Virus record (IMG/VR): IMGVR_UViG_3300028392_000211
Coordinates: 1 to 31,251 of that record
From: a virus
DNA: 31,251 nt
Direction: 5' to 3' (one strand)
In this document: positions 14,103 through 20,674 of the stretch, in pieces
Layout: each line of letters opens with the position of its first letter
How positions within the stretch are numbered: position 1 is the stretch's first letter
The notes under the pieces: model-generated
Databases searched by the model: none
What the model saw: only the letters and a program-made list of their open reading frames with translations
Told to the model about the DNA's origin: nothing
Translations under genes and position numbers: made by a program

Positions 14103-14683
14103 TGGCAAAAGATAAGGCATTTGGTCCAGGCTTAAGTTTAGACGCAGAAAATGTAGCAATTGGTATAGACCAGTCTTATTCTGGATTTGGCATAACTATT
14201 TTAAACGCGGATAACCCAGACGAATATACCGCCCTAGTATTTAAAGCCGAGCAGATGCACATTGACCGATTAGTCTGGGTGCGCGAAAAGCTAAAAAAAA
14301 TGTTTATATTACTAGGCGGGTTTGAGTCGGTAACGGTGGCTATGGAAGGCTATGCGTTTGGTACAACAATGGCACATATGCTAGGCGAACTCGGTGCCAT
14401 AGTAAAACTAACCTGTTACGAAGAACTAGATAAGTTTGAAGGCAAATACCCATATATTATTCCGCCAACTACTTTAAAGAAGTATATAACCGGCAAAGGC
14501 ACAGGAGTACAGAAAAACCAAATCCTGTTAAGTGTGTACAAGAAATGGGGCGTAGAGTTTAACGATGACAACGCCGCAGATTCCTACGCCTTAGCTATGC
14601 TAGCTGCCGGTAAAGGCGACCTGGCTTACGAGTTAGAAATCCTGGAAAAGATTAAGGGACCTAATTTTAGGGAAAAGCCATAA
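14102..14683 (+). CDS. RuvC-like Holliday junction resolvase
   Basis: 193 residues of RNase H fold: Asp23 in IGIDQSYSGFG, Glu82 in VAMEGYAFG, and a C-terminal acidic group DDNAADSYALA (Asp155-Asp160). The segment PPTTLKKYITGKG plus VQKNQ matches the usual substrate-binding part. It should cut four-way junctions and thus clear branched DNA before packaging. The ATG overlaps the previous stop. Together with the Hjc-like protein it gives a pair of resolvases. Confidence 0.9.
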   Translation: MAKDKAFGPGLSLDAENVAIGIDQSYSGFGITILNADNPDEYTALVFKAEQMHIDRLVWVREKLKKMFILLGGFESVTVAMEGYAFGTTMAHMLGELGAIVKLTCYEELDKFEGKYPYIIPPTTLKKYITGKGTGVQKNQILLSVYKKWGVEFNDDNAADSYALAMLAAGKGDLAYELEILEKIKGPNFREKP

Positions 14684-14832
14684 TGTGGTCAGCGTTTAAT
14701 TCCGGAGTAAAAAAACGATTGTTTGCAGTGCGCATATTTGCCTATTTATTAGCCAGAAGTTATTTGACTATTCACAAACAAGATGCAAGAATAAAAGAGT
14801 TAGAAGAAGAATTAAAAAGTAGGAGAAGGTAA
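14683..14832 (+). CDS. 49-aa basic protein
   Basis: The ATG overlaps the RuvC stop (TAATG). An amphipathic or weakly hydrophobic stretch (FAVRIFAYLLARSYL) is followed by a charged coiled-coil segment ending in three Arg. It could lie on the membrane surface. Unknown function. Confidence 0.5.
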   Translation: MWSAFNSGVKKRLFAVRIFAYLLARSYLTIHKQDARIKELEEELKSRRR

Positions 14833-14973
14833 ATGTTAGAGACAATTGCAGCAGTAGTGTTGGCCATAGCAGTATTGGTTTTAAGTATTATTTTATTAGC
14901 CGCAGTGATGACGTTCCTAGGCGTAGTAAAAGGCGTAGACCTAGAGCATTTGCACGACGATGACCTCGAATAA
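14833..14973 (+). CDS. 46-aa single-pass membrane protein
   Basis: AGGAGAAGG precedes an ATG that follows the last stop directly. Nearly the first 30 residues form a hydrophobic helix (IAAVVLAIAVLVLSIILLAA), followed by an acidic tail with HLHDDDLE. It may be a holin-like or membrane-anchoring small protein. No family recognised. Confidence 0.6.
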   Translation: MLETIAAVVLAIAVLVLSIILLAAVMTFLGVVKGVDLEHLHDDDLE

Positions 14974-15112
14974 AAATTTAAAGGGCACAGGACTAACAGG
15001 CTGGTGCATAACCGGCCATCACACTACCTGCCCAGTAGTGATAAAATTTACTACAGGAACAATAGATGAAAAAGTGTGTAGCTGCGAATGCCACACAGAA
15101 CAAGGAGAATAA
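14960..15112 (+). CDS. 50-aa cysteine-rich mini-protein
   Basis: The ORF overlaps the membrane protein end by 14 nt. It has Cys16, Cys24 and a terminal VCSCECH cluster with two further His, a likely zinc site. Ribosome-binding sequence is weak. One of many small Cys-rich proteins in this genome. Confidence 0.5.
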   Translation: MTSNKNLKGTGLTGWCITGHHTTCPVVIKFTTGTIDEKVCSCECHTEQGE

Positions 15113-15113
15113 T

Positions 15114-15548
15114 ATGTATACCACAAATATCCTAGGGTCATTTGAAGAACTAGATGAAGCACAGCAGGAATTTATACGTAAATCCGGACCTACCACAGAA
15201 GAGCTAAAAGAACAGATTATCCAAGATAATTTTGAAAAAGCACTAGCAGCTAAGTTTTTAGAGGCTGAAGAATTATTGATTAAGAAGCACAAAGACTATG
15301 GACCAAAGAACATTAGTCAAAGTCCTGGTGGGCCATTGAACGGTCTTAGAGTACGTATGCACGATAAGTTGGCCAGAATCAACCACCTATACGATAGCGG
15401 AGCAACTCCGGAAAATGAAAGCCTACGGGACAGCTTTATCGACCTGGCCAATTACTCGATTATTGCCCTTATGGTACTAGACGGTGACTGGGATAATAGA
15501 ACTATTGAGCCTCAGCCCGACCTTAGAGAAAATTTGGATTGGGCCTAA
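15114..15548 (+). CDS. Nmad1/DUF1599-like protein
   Basis: The start at 15114 follows AAGGAG. The 144-residue helical protein shows the family pattern: LIKKHKDYGPKNIS, GLRVRMHDKLARINHLYD, and ESLRDSFIDLANYSIIALM. Nmad1 (nucleotide-modification-associated domain 1) was defined in phage and bacterial loci linked to modified bases; some members resemble MazG-like NTP pyrophosphohydrolases, and the acidic and Lys residues here could bind a metal-nucleotide. It could adjust the dNTP pool or take part in base modification, but no clear base-modifying partner is seen nearby. Confidence 0.75.
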   Translation: MYTTNILGSFEELDEAQQEFIRKSGPTTEELKEQIIQDNFEKALAAKFLEAEELLIKKHKDYGPKNISQSPGGPLNGLRVRMHDKLARINHLYDSGATPENESLRDSFIDLANYSIIALMVLDGDWDNRTIEPQPDLRENLDWA

Positions 15549-15567
15549 ATAAGGGGTAGTTTACCTT

Positions 15568-15591
15568 TATAGTAGTAAGTACGGGAGTACT
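15568..15591 (+). promoter_or_regulatory. Possible promoter and small inverted repeat upstream of spoVS
   Basis: TATAGT (15568-15573) is followed by AGTAC-GGGA-GTACT (15578-15591). A very similar TTATAGTA sits upstream of the next gene at 15921-15928, which suggests a shared promoter type. No -35 is clear. Confidence 0.35.
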
Positions 15592-15612
15592 AACATAATT
15601 TAAGGTAATTAA

Positions 15613-15894
15613 ATGTCTGAATCACAAGATGAAGCAGTATTGCGCGTCAGCGCATCCAGTAGTCCCCAATCCGTAGCCTCGGCAATTGCCCATGCTATTT
15701 ACGAAAAAGGAACCTGTAAAATCCGTGCCGTAGGCGCGGGACCAGTTAACCAGGCCGTAAAGGCAATTGCAATCGCTAGCGGTTATACCGCCCCACGTGG
15801 AATAAGCCTGGTTTGTATTCCAGGATTCCAGTCCGTTGAGATTAACGGCGAAAGCATCAGCGCTATAGTGTTTAAAGTAAATTCGGTTAATTAA
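15613..15894 (+). CDS. spoVS: SpoVS-like protein
   Basis: The 93 residues match SpoVS along their whole length: LRVSASSSPQSVASAIAHAI, IRAVGAGPVNQAVKAIAIA, and ISLVCIPGFQSVEINGE. SpoVS has an Alba-like fold and in Bacillus affects sporulation and cell division, probably by binding nucleic acid. In a phage of a presumably non-sporulating host it may bind DNA or RNA, or alter host cell-cycle or development regulators. AAGG stands upstream, and the gene appears to have its own promoter, set apart from the replication operon. Confidence 0.88.
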   Translation: MSESQDEAVLRVSASSSPQSVASAIAHAIYEKGTCKIRAVGAGPVNQAVKAIAIASGYTAPRGISLVCIPGFQSVEINGESISAIVFKVNSVN

Positions 15895-15921
15895 GCATAT
15901 TTAGCTGATTTACTGTACCGT

Positions 15922-15927
15922 TATAGT
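15922..15927 (+). promoter_or_regulatory. -10 element upstream of the 15958 gene
   Basis: TATAGT within TTATAGTATC, about 30 bases before the gene. Same core as the one before spoVS; no obvious -35. Confidence 0.3.
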
Positions 15928-15957
15928 ATCAACCATCTTAGGCCAAAGAGGTAATTC

Positions 15958-16269
15958 ATGGAACAACCAAACAGCAAGTTTCCTACAATTGGAACCAGCG
16001 CAACCAGCAGCGTTAAGAACGCGTCAGGTAAGCCTCTAAAGGGCACACTTGTTAAGCGTAAAAACACAGCTGCCGGAGATTTAAATGGTAAGAAGGGCGC
16101 ACACGTCCTAAAGCACGCGACTGCAAAGCGCGCGTACGGCATCACCACAAAGATGCCATCCTACAAGGACCCACAAATTGGTCCTACACAGGGTAATGGT
16201 AAAATCCTTCCAGCGGCAACTAACCGCTCATTGGGAGAGTTTACTGACGGAATGTCAGATCACAACTAA
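15958..16269 (+). CDS. Small basic hypothetical protein
   Basis: 103 residues, strongly basic (Lys-rich, with KGTLVKRKNTAAGDLNGKKG) and low in hydrophobic residues, so probably largely disordered. Basic, Gly/Ser/Thr-rich proteins like this may bind nucleic acid or coat DNA. AGAGGT is the ribosome-binding site. A strong terminator follows. Codon use is biased to frequent codons, consistent with high expression. Confidence 0.65.
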   Translation: MEQPNSKFPTIGTSATSSVKNASGKPLKGTLVKRKNTAAGDLNGKKGAHVLKHATAKRAYGITTKMPSYKDPQIGPTQGNGKILPAATNRSLGEFTDGMSDHN

Positions 16270-16286
16270 CCCCGACAAGGTATAGG

Positions 16287-16315
16287 AAAAGCCCCCATCG
16301 CTGGGGGCTTTTTTA
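16287..16315 (+). terminator. Rho-independent terminator
   Basis: AGCCCCC-ATCGCT-GGGGGCT followed by a run of T (TTTTTAT). Strong stem and U-tract; ends the spoVS group. Confidence 0.92.
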
Positions 16316-16321
16316 TTCCCC

Positions 16322-16350
16322 TTGACAAACCAAAAATTATCAGCGATAAT
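16322..16350 (+). promoter_or_regulatory. Promoter with overlapping palindromic operator
   Basis: TTGACA (16322-16327), 17-nt spacer, GATAAT (16345-16350). The perfect palindrome ATTATC-AGC-GATAAT (16336-16350) covers the spacer end and the -10, the place where a repressor would block polymerase. It drives the 16398 gene and metallophosphoesterase. Confidence 0.75.
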
Positions 16351-16397
16351 CAGTGTAGGTCACAAATGAGTGTGACCCTAAAACCGGGAGAAGGTTT

Positions 16398-16640
16398 ATG
16401 TTAATCGATGAGTTAAAAGCACTATCCGCTAAATCCGATATGGTCGGTTGTATAGTTGGCGTTTGGGTAGTTGAACAAGACAAAGAGTTTCAAGAAGTAT
16501 TTGGCACCCTTATAGGTAAGCCTAACTTGAACATGTCAGAGGCATTTAAATTAATTAAAAAGTACTATCCAGATGTGCCGTTTAAACAAACGTCATTTAA
16601 TTACCACATCCGAGGAGTCTGCACTTGTCTGACAGCTTAG
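16398..16640 (+). CDS. Hypothetical protein upstream of metallophosphoesterase
   Basis: 80 residues after GGGAGAAGG. A helix (DELKALSAKSD), a strand-rich middle (VGCIVGVWVV), then helices and FKQTSFNYHIRGVCTCLT, with two Cys at the end. It overlaps the next gene by 16 nt and is the first gene after the operator-covered promoter. It might bind DNA (the C-terminal part resembles a recognition-helix pattern), but this is weak. Confidence 0.65.
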   Translation: MLIDELKALSAKSDMVGCIVGVWVVEQDKEFQEVFGTLIGKPNLNMSEAFKLIKKYYPDVPFKQTSFNYHIRGVCTCLTA

Positions 16641-17635
16641 CCAAAGAACTAGCGAAACTTTTAAGGGAAGACCCAGTAAAAGAATTTCCAATCCTACAGG
16701 CACAAAAGATGACAATTAAACCGTCAACTATTACTAAGCCTAAAAAAGGAAAGAACGAGTGGAAGTTAGCTGCGTTGTTGCCAGATACCCAAATCGGATA
16801 TCGCGTATATGAAGATGGGACCGTAATTGAGTTTCATTCTGAAAAAGCAATTGATATTGCCCTACAGATTCTAAACTACGCCCATCAACAGTTTGGCGTG
16901 GATACTGTAGTAAACCTAGGAGATACCCTAGACCTACCGGCACAGAGTCGCCATCACCAAGAGATTGCGTTCCAAAACTCGACTAACCTAGCTATCCAGC
17001 GTGGTTACGAGTATCTAGCCGCACAGCGTGCAACCGTACCGGACGCAGAGATTGTATTCCTAGAAGGTAACCACGACTGCCGTATATATAAGTATCTGGC
17101 AGAAAACGCCCCAGCCGTATCAAATATGCGTCAGGCAGGCACCACACCAAGCGATTGGCCAGTAAACAGCCTGCCACACCTATTGCGTATGGACGAGCTA
17201 AATATTAAGTATGCCAGCGGATATCCAGCGGGCGAATACTGGTTGAACGAGAACCTGCGTTGTATCCACGGAGATCGCGTTAATTCAGCTGGTAGCACAG
17301 CCATGAAGTATATTAATTCAAATCACCATGTTTCCGTAATTTACGGGCACATCCACCGTATTGAAATGCTATATCACACGAACCACACAAGCACTGGTCC
17401 AGGCCGTAACGCTGCGTTCAGTCCTGGATGCCTATGTCGCGTAGACGGGTCTGTACCGAGCGTTAAAGGCGGAATTACCCCTAATGAGAAGCCAGTTAAA
17501 TACTGGGAGAACTGGCAACAGGGCGTTGGATTTGCCTGGTACAAAGACACGGGTGAGTTTACCTTGCTATCAGTGCCTATCCTAGATGACTGGGCGGTAT
17601 TTATGGGCCAAGAGTTTAGAACACAAATTAGTTAA
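16625..17635 (+). CDS. Calcineurin-like metallophosphoesterase
   Basis: It starts at TTG after AGGAG. The 336 residues contain the metal-binding motifs in order: PDTQIGY (Asp54, Gln56), GDTLD (100-104), GNHD (148-151), IHGD (His215) and GHIH (241-244). The usual first motif DxH is DxQ here; Gln can still bind metal in several phage members. The fold is that of Mre11/SbcD-type and other phosphodiesterases, but the length and single domain fit a phage enzyme whose substrate (DNA end, RNA or cyclic nucleotide) is not evident. It shares a promoter with the short gene before it. Confidence 0.88.
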   Translation: MSDSLAKELAKLLREDPVKEFPILQAQKMTIKPSTITKPKKGKNEWKLAALLPDTQIGYRVYEDGTVIEFHSEKAIDIALQILNYAHQQFGVDTVVNLGDTLDLPAQSRHHQEIAFQNSTNLAIQRGYEYLAAQRATVPDAEIVFLEGNHDCRIYKYLAENAPAVSNMRQAGTTPSDWPVNSLPHLLRMDELNIKYASGYPAGEYWLNENLRCIHGDRVNSAGSTAMKYINSNHHVSVIYGHIHRIEMLYHTNHTSTGPGRNAAFSPGCLCRVDGSVPSVKGGITPNEKPVKYWENWQQGVGFAWYKDTGEFTLLSVPILDDWAVFMGQEFRTQIS

Positions 17636-17643
17636 TTAGTCCC

Positions 17644-17655
17644 TAAACTAGACGT
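17644..17655 (+). promoter_or_regulatory. Possible -10 of a leaderless start
   Basis: TAAACT (17644-17649) lies six bases before the ATG at 17656, the same spacing as at 3600 and 4914. No ribosome-binding site is seen before this ATG. Confidence 0.3.
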
Positions 17656-17805
17656 ATGCCAAGTCAAAATACACAAAGCCTGGGTGCCGGGGGATTATAC
17701 GGCACCTACACCAATTATGGTGGCGGAGGCGTTGCTGTTGCTCGTTCGGAACTCGACTACCTGCGCATGGGCGTAGGACGCGAGCCGAGTGCGGAGTATC
17801 CCTGA
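17656..17805 (+). CDS. N-terminal part of a gene with a probable +1 frameshift
   Basis: 49 codons (Gly/Tyr-rich start, then ARSELDYLRMGVGREPSAEYP) end at CCC TGA. The next ORF is open across this point in the +1 frame, and the joined product reads AEYP-DGYLG without a break. I therefore regard this and the 17789 ORF as one 173-residue protein. It has no ribosome-binding site; a TAAACT hexamer suggests a leaderless start. An assembly error of one C in the CCC run is the main alternative. Confidence 0.6.
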   Translation: MPSQNTQSLGAGGLYGTYTNYGGGGVAVARSELDYLRMGVGREPSAEYP

Positions 17806-18178
17806 CGGATATCTTGGCACTATCAGAACTCGCCGCGATGATCGTGGACGCCCTAATAGCGTATCTGAGCAAGTCCTTAACGGCCTAAAAGTACGCCAAA
17901 CGCAACGTGGTTATCAGCGCGGCGTTCATCGCGGTGAGAGAATTGACCCAGGTGATTACTATTTACCGCAAGGATTTGCCGCAGACAGAGGGATTAGACG
18001 TCAGATGGCAGCTGCCAAGAAGGGCGTACCAGTACCTAAGTTCGCTCCAGCATTTAAGTTAGCACCAGCGCCTCACCTAGTAAATGACGGTAAGGCAAAC
18101 ACACGTTCATCTAGCCCGCTAGAAATGAACAATGTGCGTAAGTCACAGCTTCGTGGCTTAAGTCCACAGTGGAGATAG
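17789..18178 (+). CDS. C-terminal part of the frameshifted gene; hypothetical
   Basis: As an isolated ORF it would begin at a GTG (17789) without a convincing ribosome-binding site. Only about 124 residues downstream of the shift would be part of the joined protein. They are basic and rich in Arg/Gln (GYLGTIRTRRDDRGRP, TQRGYQRGVHRGERIDPGDY) with a Lys/Pro/Ala tail. The composition suggests a nucleic-acid- or virion-associated protein, unproven. Confidence 0.6.
   Translation: MRSIPDGYLGTIRTRRDDRGRPNSVSEQVLNGLKVRQTQRGYQRGVHRGERIDPGDYYLPQGFAADRGIRRQMAAAKKGVPVPKFAPAFKLAPAPHLVNDGKANTRSSSPLEMNNVRKSQLRGLSPQWR
17791..17806 (+). promoter_or_regulatory. Candidate programmed +1 frameshift site, prfB-like
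   Basis: GGAG-TAT-CCC-TGA-C: an internal Shine-Dalgarno-like GGAG stands three bases before a slippery codon, followed by a UGA stop in a weak C context. The E. coli prfB site has the same geometry (SD-like, UAU, CUU UGA C). tRNA-Pro could slip from CCC to CCU, reading on as GAC GGA TAT. Confidence 0.55.
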
Positions 18179-18179
18179 T

Positions 18180-18323
18180 ATGGAAAACCTACAAGTCGGA
18201 AGTATGAACGACCGCAAGGACGATAGCCAGATGCAAGCTGCAGATGGAGCAGCTGTCGCCACCCCGCCTAAAGAAGGCAGAAACGAAGCCTTTAATACAG
18301 GCATGGGTAAAGGAGAATACTAA
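18180..18323 (+). CDS. 47-aa hypothetical protein
   Basis: A short hydrophilic ORF right after the previous stop with GGAG six bases upstream. It is rich in Asp/Gln/Ala/Gly with no hydrophobic core (likely disordered). It ends directly before the next ATG, and its last codons supply that gene's ribosome-binding site (AAAGGAG). Confidence 0.55.
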   Translation: MENLQVGSMNDRKDDSQMQAADGAAVATPPKEGRNEAFNTGMGKGEY

Positions 18324-18518
18324 ATGCCACTTTATGAAGTAAATTGCAACCTTTGCAGTAATCGTACCTTGCACCAGGCAAAGAGCGATGAGCACGCGCA
18401 AGAAAAGCACGCAGCACAGCCAGGACACCTTGACGCTAAAAAGCAATGGGATGAGCTAGTTGCAGGCGCAGAAGCCAGATTAAAAGAGTTTACTCACGGC
18501 AAGGAACATAATGCCTAA
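18324..18518 (+). CDS. Small zinc protein, first of a tandem pair
   Basis: 64 residues: CNLC (8-11) plus His-rich segment HAQEKHAAQPGH make a C2H2-like zinc site, followed by a helix and the tail EFTHGKEHNA. The next gene ends in the near-identical EFGHGKEHNA, and both have an N-terminal CxxC, so they are probably diverged duplicates. Function unknown. Confidence 0.65.
   Translation: MPLYEVNCNLCSNRTLHQAKSDEHAQEKHAAQPGHLDAKKQWDELVAGAEARLKEFTHGKEHNA
18495..18518 (+). repeat. 24-bp direct repeat, copy 1 (copy 2 at 18757-18780)
   Basis: The two copies differ at two positions. Each encodes HGKEHNA and stop, and each contains the ribosome-binding site (AAGGAAC) and ATG of the following gene, so the repeat doubles as a translation-coupling module. 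Confidence 0.75.
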
Positions 18519-18780
18519 AAAAGTAAATATTAAATGCGCGCATTGCGGTGAGGCTCAAGAATTAGTTGAGGACATGTCTGCTATTCCAGGCGTACCAGGG
18601 ACATACGTGTCTGCGGGCGAAGAGCAGCACTTAAATAGTGCTGGTCATGGGGCAGAAGTAATGAAGAAAGAAGCAGTTGATAAAGGATTGCGCGAAGCTG
18701 GTATGACCCCGTCGGAGGTTAAAGAGTCAGCAACTGGCCGACTAGAAGAATTTGGACACGGTAAGGAACACAATGCCTAA
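18511..18780 (+). CDS. Small zinc protein, second of a tandem pair
   Basis: 89 residues with CAHC (9-12), a His-containing middle (EEQHLNSAGHGAEV), a helical region and the tail EFGHGKEHNA shared with its neighbour. The start overlaps the previous stop by eight bases. It is about 25 residues longer than its partner, mostly in the middle. The pair likely arose by tandem duplication. Confidence 0.65.
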   Translation: MPKKVNIKCAHCGEAQELVEDMSAIPGVPGTYVSAGEEQHLNSAGHGAEVMKKEAVDKGLREAGMTPSEVKESATGRLEEFGHGKEHNA

Positions 18781-19129
18781 TACCGCAAATGGTAAATATG
18801 GATTTAGAGCGTGGGATAAGCCTGTAGGCGTCCCAAAAGAGGCTGCAATGCCTCCACAAGAGTATTTAGGCCCTTTTGCGAGTAATAGTGAGCGTATGCT
18901 CGCTCAGGCCCTTAGAGTGGGTAATTTGAGCGCTTCTGAGATACAAGAGTATGTCCGCCCACCCTTGCCACAAGTACAATTGTTCCCGAATAGATTTGGC
19001 TATGAAGTGTACGAATACGGCATTAAAGATATAGTTGAAATGACAGGTAGAGTACAAGAGCGCGTGGACTATTCACAGCAGCCGACTACTACAGAGTCAA
19101 CCAGCAGAAATGCGTTAGGAAATACTTAA
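18773..19129 (+). CDS. Hypothetical protein
   Basis: The start at 18773 overlaps the previous stop and follows AAGGAAC. 118 residues: KYGFRAWDKPVGVPKEAAMP at the start, a helical middle, FGYEVYEYGIKDIVEM near residue 75, and a Ser/Thr/Gln tail. No family recognised. Confidence 0.65.
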   Translation: MPNTANGKYGFRAWDKPVGVPKEAAMPPQEYLGPFASNSERMLAQALRVGNLSASEIQEYVRPPLPQVQLFPNRFGYEVYEYGIKDIVEMTGRVQERVDYSQQPTTTESTSRNALGNT

Positions 19130-19130
19130 T

Positions 19131-19343
19131 ATGGATTTATCGTCAATTGACCCAAATGGTGAAGGTATGGCATTTCCTACACCATACCCAGCAGATATCA
19201 ACCGCACAAGCTATAATGGTGATAAAGGTTGCACAGACTGTGGAATTATCCTAAACCCTGTACAAGCCCTAAACTCAGACATCTGCCCGTCTTGCTCAAG
19301 ACGTAAGGCAGTAAAACTAGTTAAGAACAGAATGGCAGGATAA
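19131..19343 (+). CDS. Small zinc-ribbon protein
   Basis: 70 residues. CTDC (34-37) and CPSC (52-55) form one zinc ribbon, followed by a basic helix (RRKAVKLVKNRM). May bind nucleic acid or a protein partner. Confidence 0.65.
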   Translation: MDLSSIDPNGEGMAFPTPYPADINRTSYNGDKGCTDCGIILNPVQALNSDICPSCSRRKAVKLVKNRMAG

Positions 19344-19345
19344 CC

Positions 19346-19585
19346 GTGACGCATTTTAAAGACAAACGCATAAATAAAGTCACGGACATCAATAACCCTA
19401 TGGGATTTAAAATGTCAGAGTCTCGTAAGCCATCAAAAAAAGCGCCAAAAGTTAAAAAGCATGAACATGATTTTGATGCAGTTTGGCCGAATGACGGGCC
19501 TTGCGTAGTTGACGGTTGCAAAGCTTACCTTAAACGAAGCATGGAAGATAACGGCAAATGGACCTCAGAAATTAAGGATAAGTAA
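19346..19585 (+). CDS. Small basic protein with CxxxxC
   Basis: 79 residues from a GTG with AGGA upstream. The N-terminal half is Lys-rich (ESRKPSKKAPKVKKHEHDF), the second half holds CVVDGC and a short helix. Possible zinc site with the His pair. Unknown function. Confidence 0.55.
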   Translation: MTHFKDKRINKVTDINNPMGFKMSESRKPSKKAPKVKKHEHDFDAVWPNDGPCVVDGCKAYLKRSMEDNGKWTSEIKDK

Positions 19586-19587
19586 TT

Positions 19588-19794
19588 ATGGCAGTTAACG
19601 AAACACGTTCATTGAACGAAAGCCTAGAGAACGGCGCAACTGACGGCAAGTACAAGAAGCGCCGTCCAAATACAGAAGTAGCCCAAGGACAGGGTGACCA
19701 GACTGTGGTTCAGAACCGAGCTGGTTTACACCCATACATGAACTACGGTTTTATCAACAGCGAAGACCCTAACAAAGTAAACCCAGGAAAGTAA
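19588..19794 (+). CDS. Small hypothetical protein
   Basis: 68 residues, hydrophilic and likely disordered, with a basic KYKKRRPNTEV segment and an aromatic LHPYMNYGF near the end. AAGGA precedes the ATG. Frequent codons are used. Confidence 0.55.
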   Translation: MAVNETRSLNESLENGATDGKYKKRRPNTEVAQGQGDQTVVQNRAGLHPYMNYGFINSEDPNKVNPGK

Positions 19795-19799
19795 TCATC

Positions 19800-20111
19800 A
19801 TGGCAGATTTTCACGATAAACGCGATGGTATTATCAAAAGAATTGGTAATGCCATTAAAGGCGTAGCAAATGGTACAGGCGCATCTTACGAGAAGCAAAA
19901 CCCTAATTACAAGGGCCTTTACAGCAAAAATCCTAAAAAACAGCAAAAAGCTGCCGAGATGTACAATAACGACCGCCGCCGTAGAGGCCTAGTCGGAGAA
20001 AACACGTACAACGACTATAGCCCTAATCCTGACTCAAAACCAACAGTAGCAGTTCCACCACATGGTAGCTACAAGCAGCCTAAAGAAGTACAGCGTCCCC
20101 CAGGTTACTAA
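19800..20111 (+). CDS. Small basic hypothetical protein
   Basis: 103 residues: an amphipathic start (DGIIKRIGNAIKGVAN), then Tyr/Lys/Asn-rich sequence and a Pro-rich end (HGSYKQPKEVQRPPGY). Likely nucleic-acid- or virion-associated on composition alone. No family recognised. Confidence 0.55.
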   Translation: MADFHDKRDGIIKRIGNAIKGVANGTGASYEKQNPNYKGLYSKNPKKQQKAAEMYNNDRRRRGLVGENTYNDYSPNPDSKPTVAVPPHGSYKQPKEVQRPPGY

Positions 20112-20128
20112 TACAAAAACAAAATAAT

Positions 20129-20144
20129 GTGATAGGCTAATCAC
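20129..20144 (+). promoter_or_regulatory. 16-bp palindrome, possible operator
   Basis: GTGAT-AGGCTA-ATCAC in the 53-bp gap before the 20165 gene. Nearby AT-rich hexamers could be a -10 but no clear -35 is present. Confidence 0.4.
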
Positions 20145-20164
20145 TTGTCTAATAGGAGCACTAT

Positions 20165-20662
20165 ATGTCTAAAAAAGAAGAGCAAGAACCGTATTTCCGT
20201 TTACTTGTATGTAAGAACTGCCGTACCATTGACGAATTGCCCTCAGCCGAGGAAGACCCAGGCGATACCCTTTTAAATATTACGGTAGAGCGCCACGGTG
20301 ATATGCACTATGGCCGTCTATGGAACGTGCCTAAAGCCGTTTGGATGACCCCAGCCCTTAAAGAAGATGTTGTAAAGCAACTATCAGGTGGCGAGGGTGA
20401 TGGTCTAGGACTACCTTTCTACAATACCCGTATGCAATTTGCGGAAGACGCTATGACCTGTTACAGTATTCATAACCGCCCAAAGGGTCAATGTGCTGAT
20501 TACAAGTCAGACAAAAAGAAACTTTCGGCAGGCACTGAACAACAGCGTAAGGCCGAAAACCTAAATAAGTATGCGGGACCTACAGTGTATCTATGCGACT
20601 TCTGCCCAGTTAAATCATTCAATATGATAAAAACCCACGACCAAATCAAAGCATTCGACTAA
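20165..20662 (+). CDS. Cysteine-rich hypothetical protein
   Basis: 165 residues. CKNC (16-19), a mid-protein pair in MTCYSIHNRPKGQCADY, and CDFC near the C-terminus give at least two possible zinc or Fe-S sites. Strands and a Trp-rich middle (GRLWNVPKAVWMTP) separate them. AGGAGC stands upstream. A regulatory or nucleic-acid-binding role is plausible, unknown. Confidence 0.65.
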   Translation: MSKKEEQEPYFRLLVCKNCRTIDELPSAEEDPGDTLLNITVERHGDMHYGRLWNVPKAVWMTPALKEDVVKQLSGGEGDGLGLPFYNTRMQFAEDAMTCYSIHNRPKGQCADYKSDKKKLSAGTEQQRKAENLNKYAGPTVYLCDFCPVKSFNMIKTHDQIKAFD

Positions 20663-20674
20663 AAGGAATATAAA

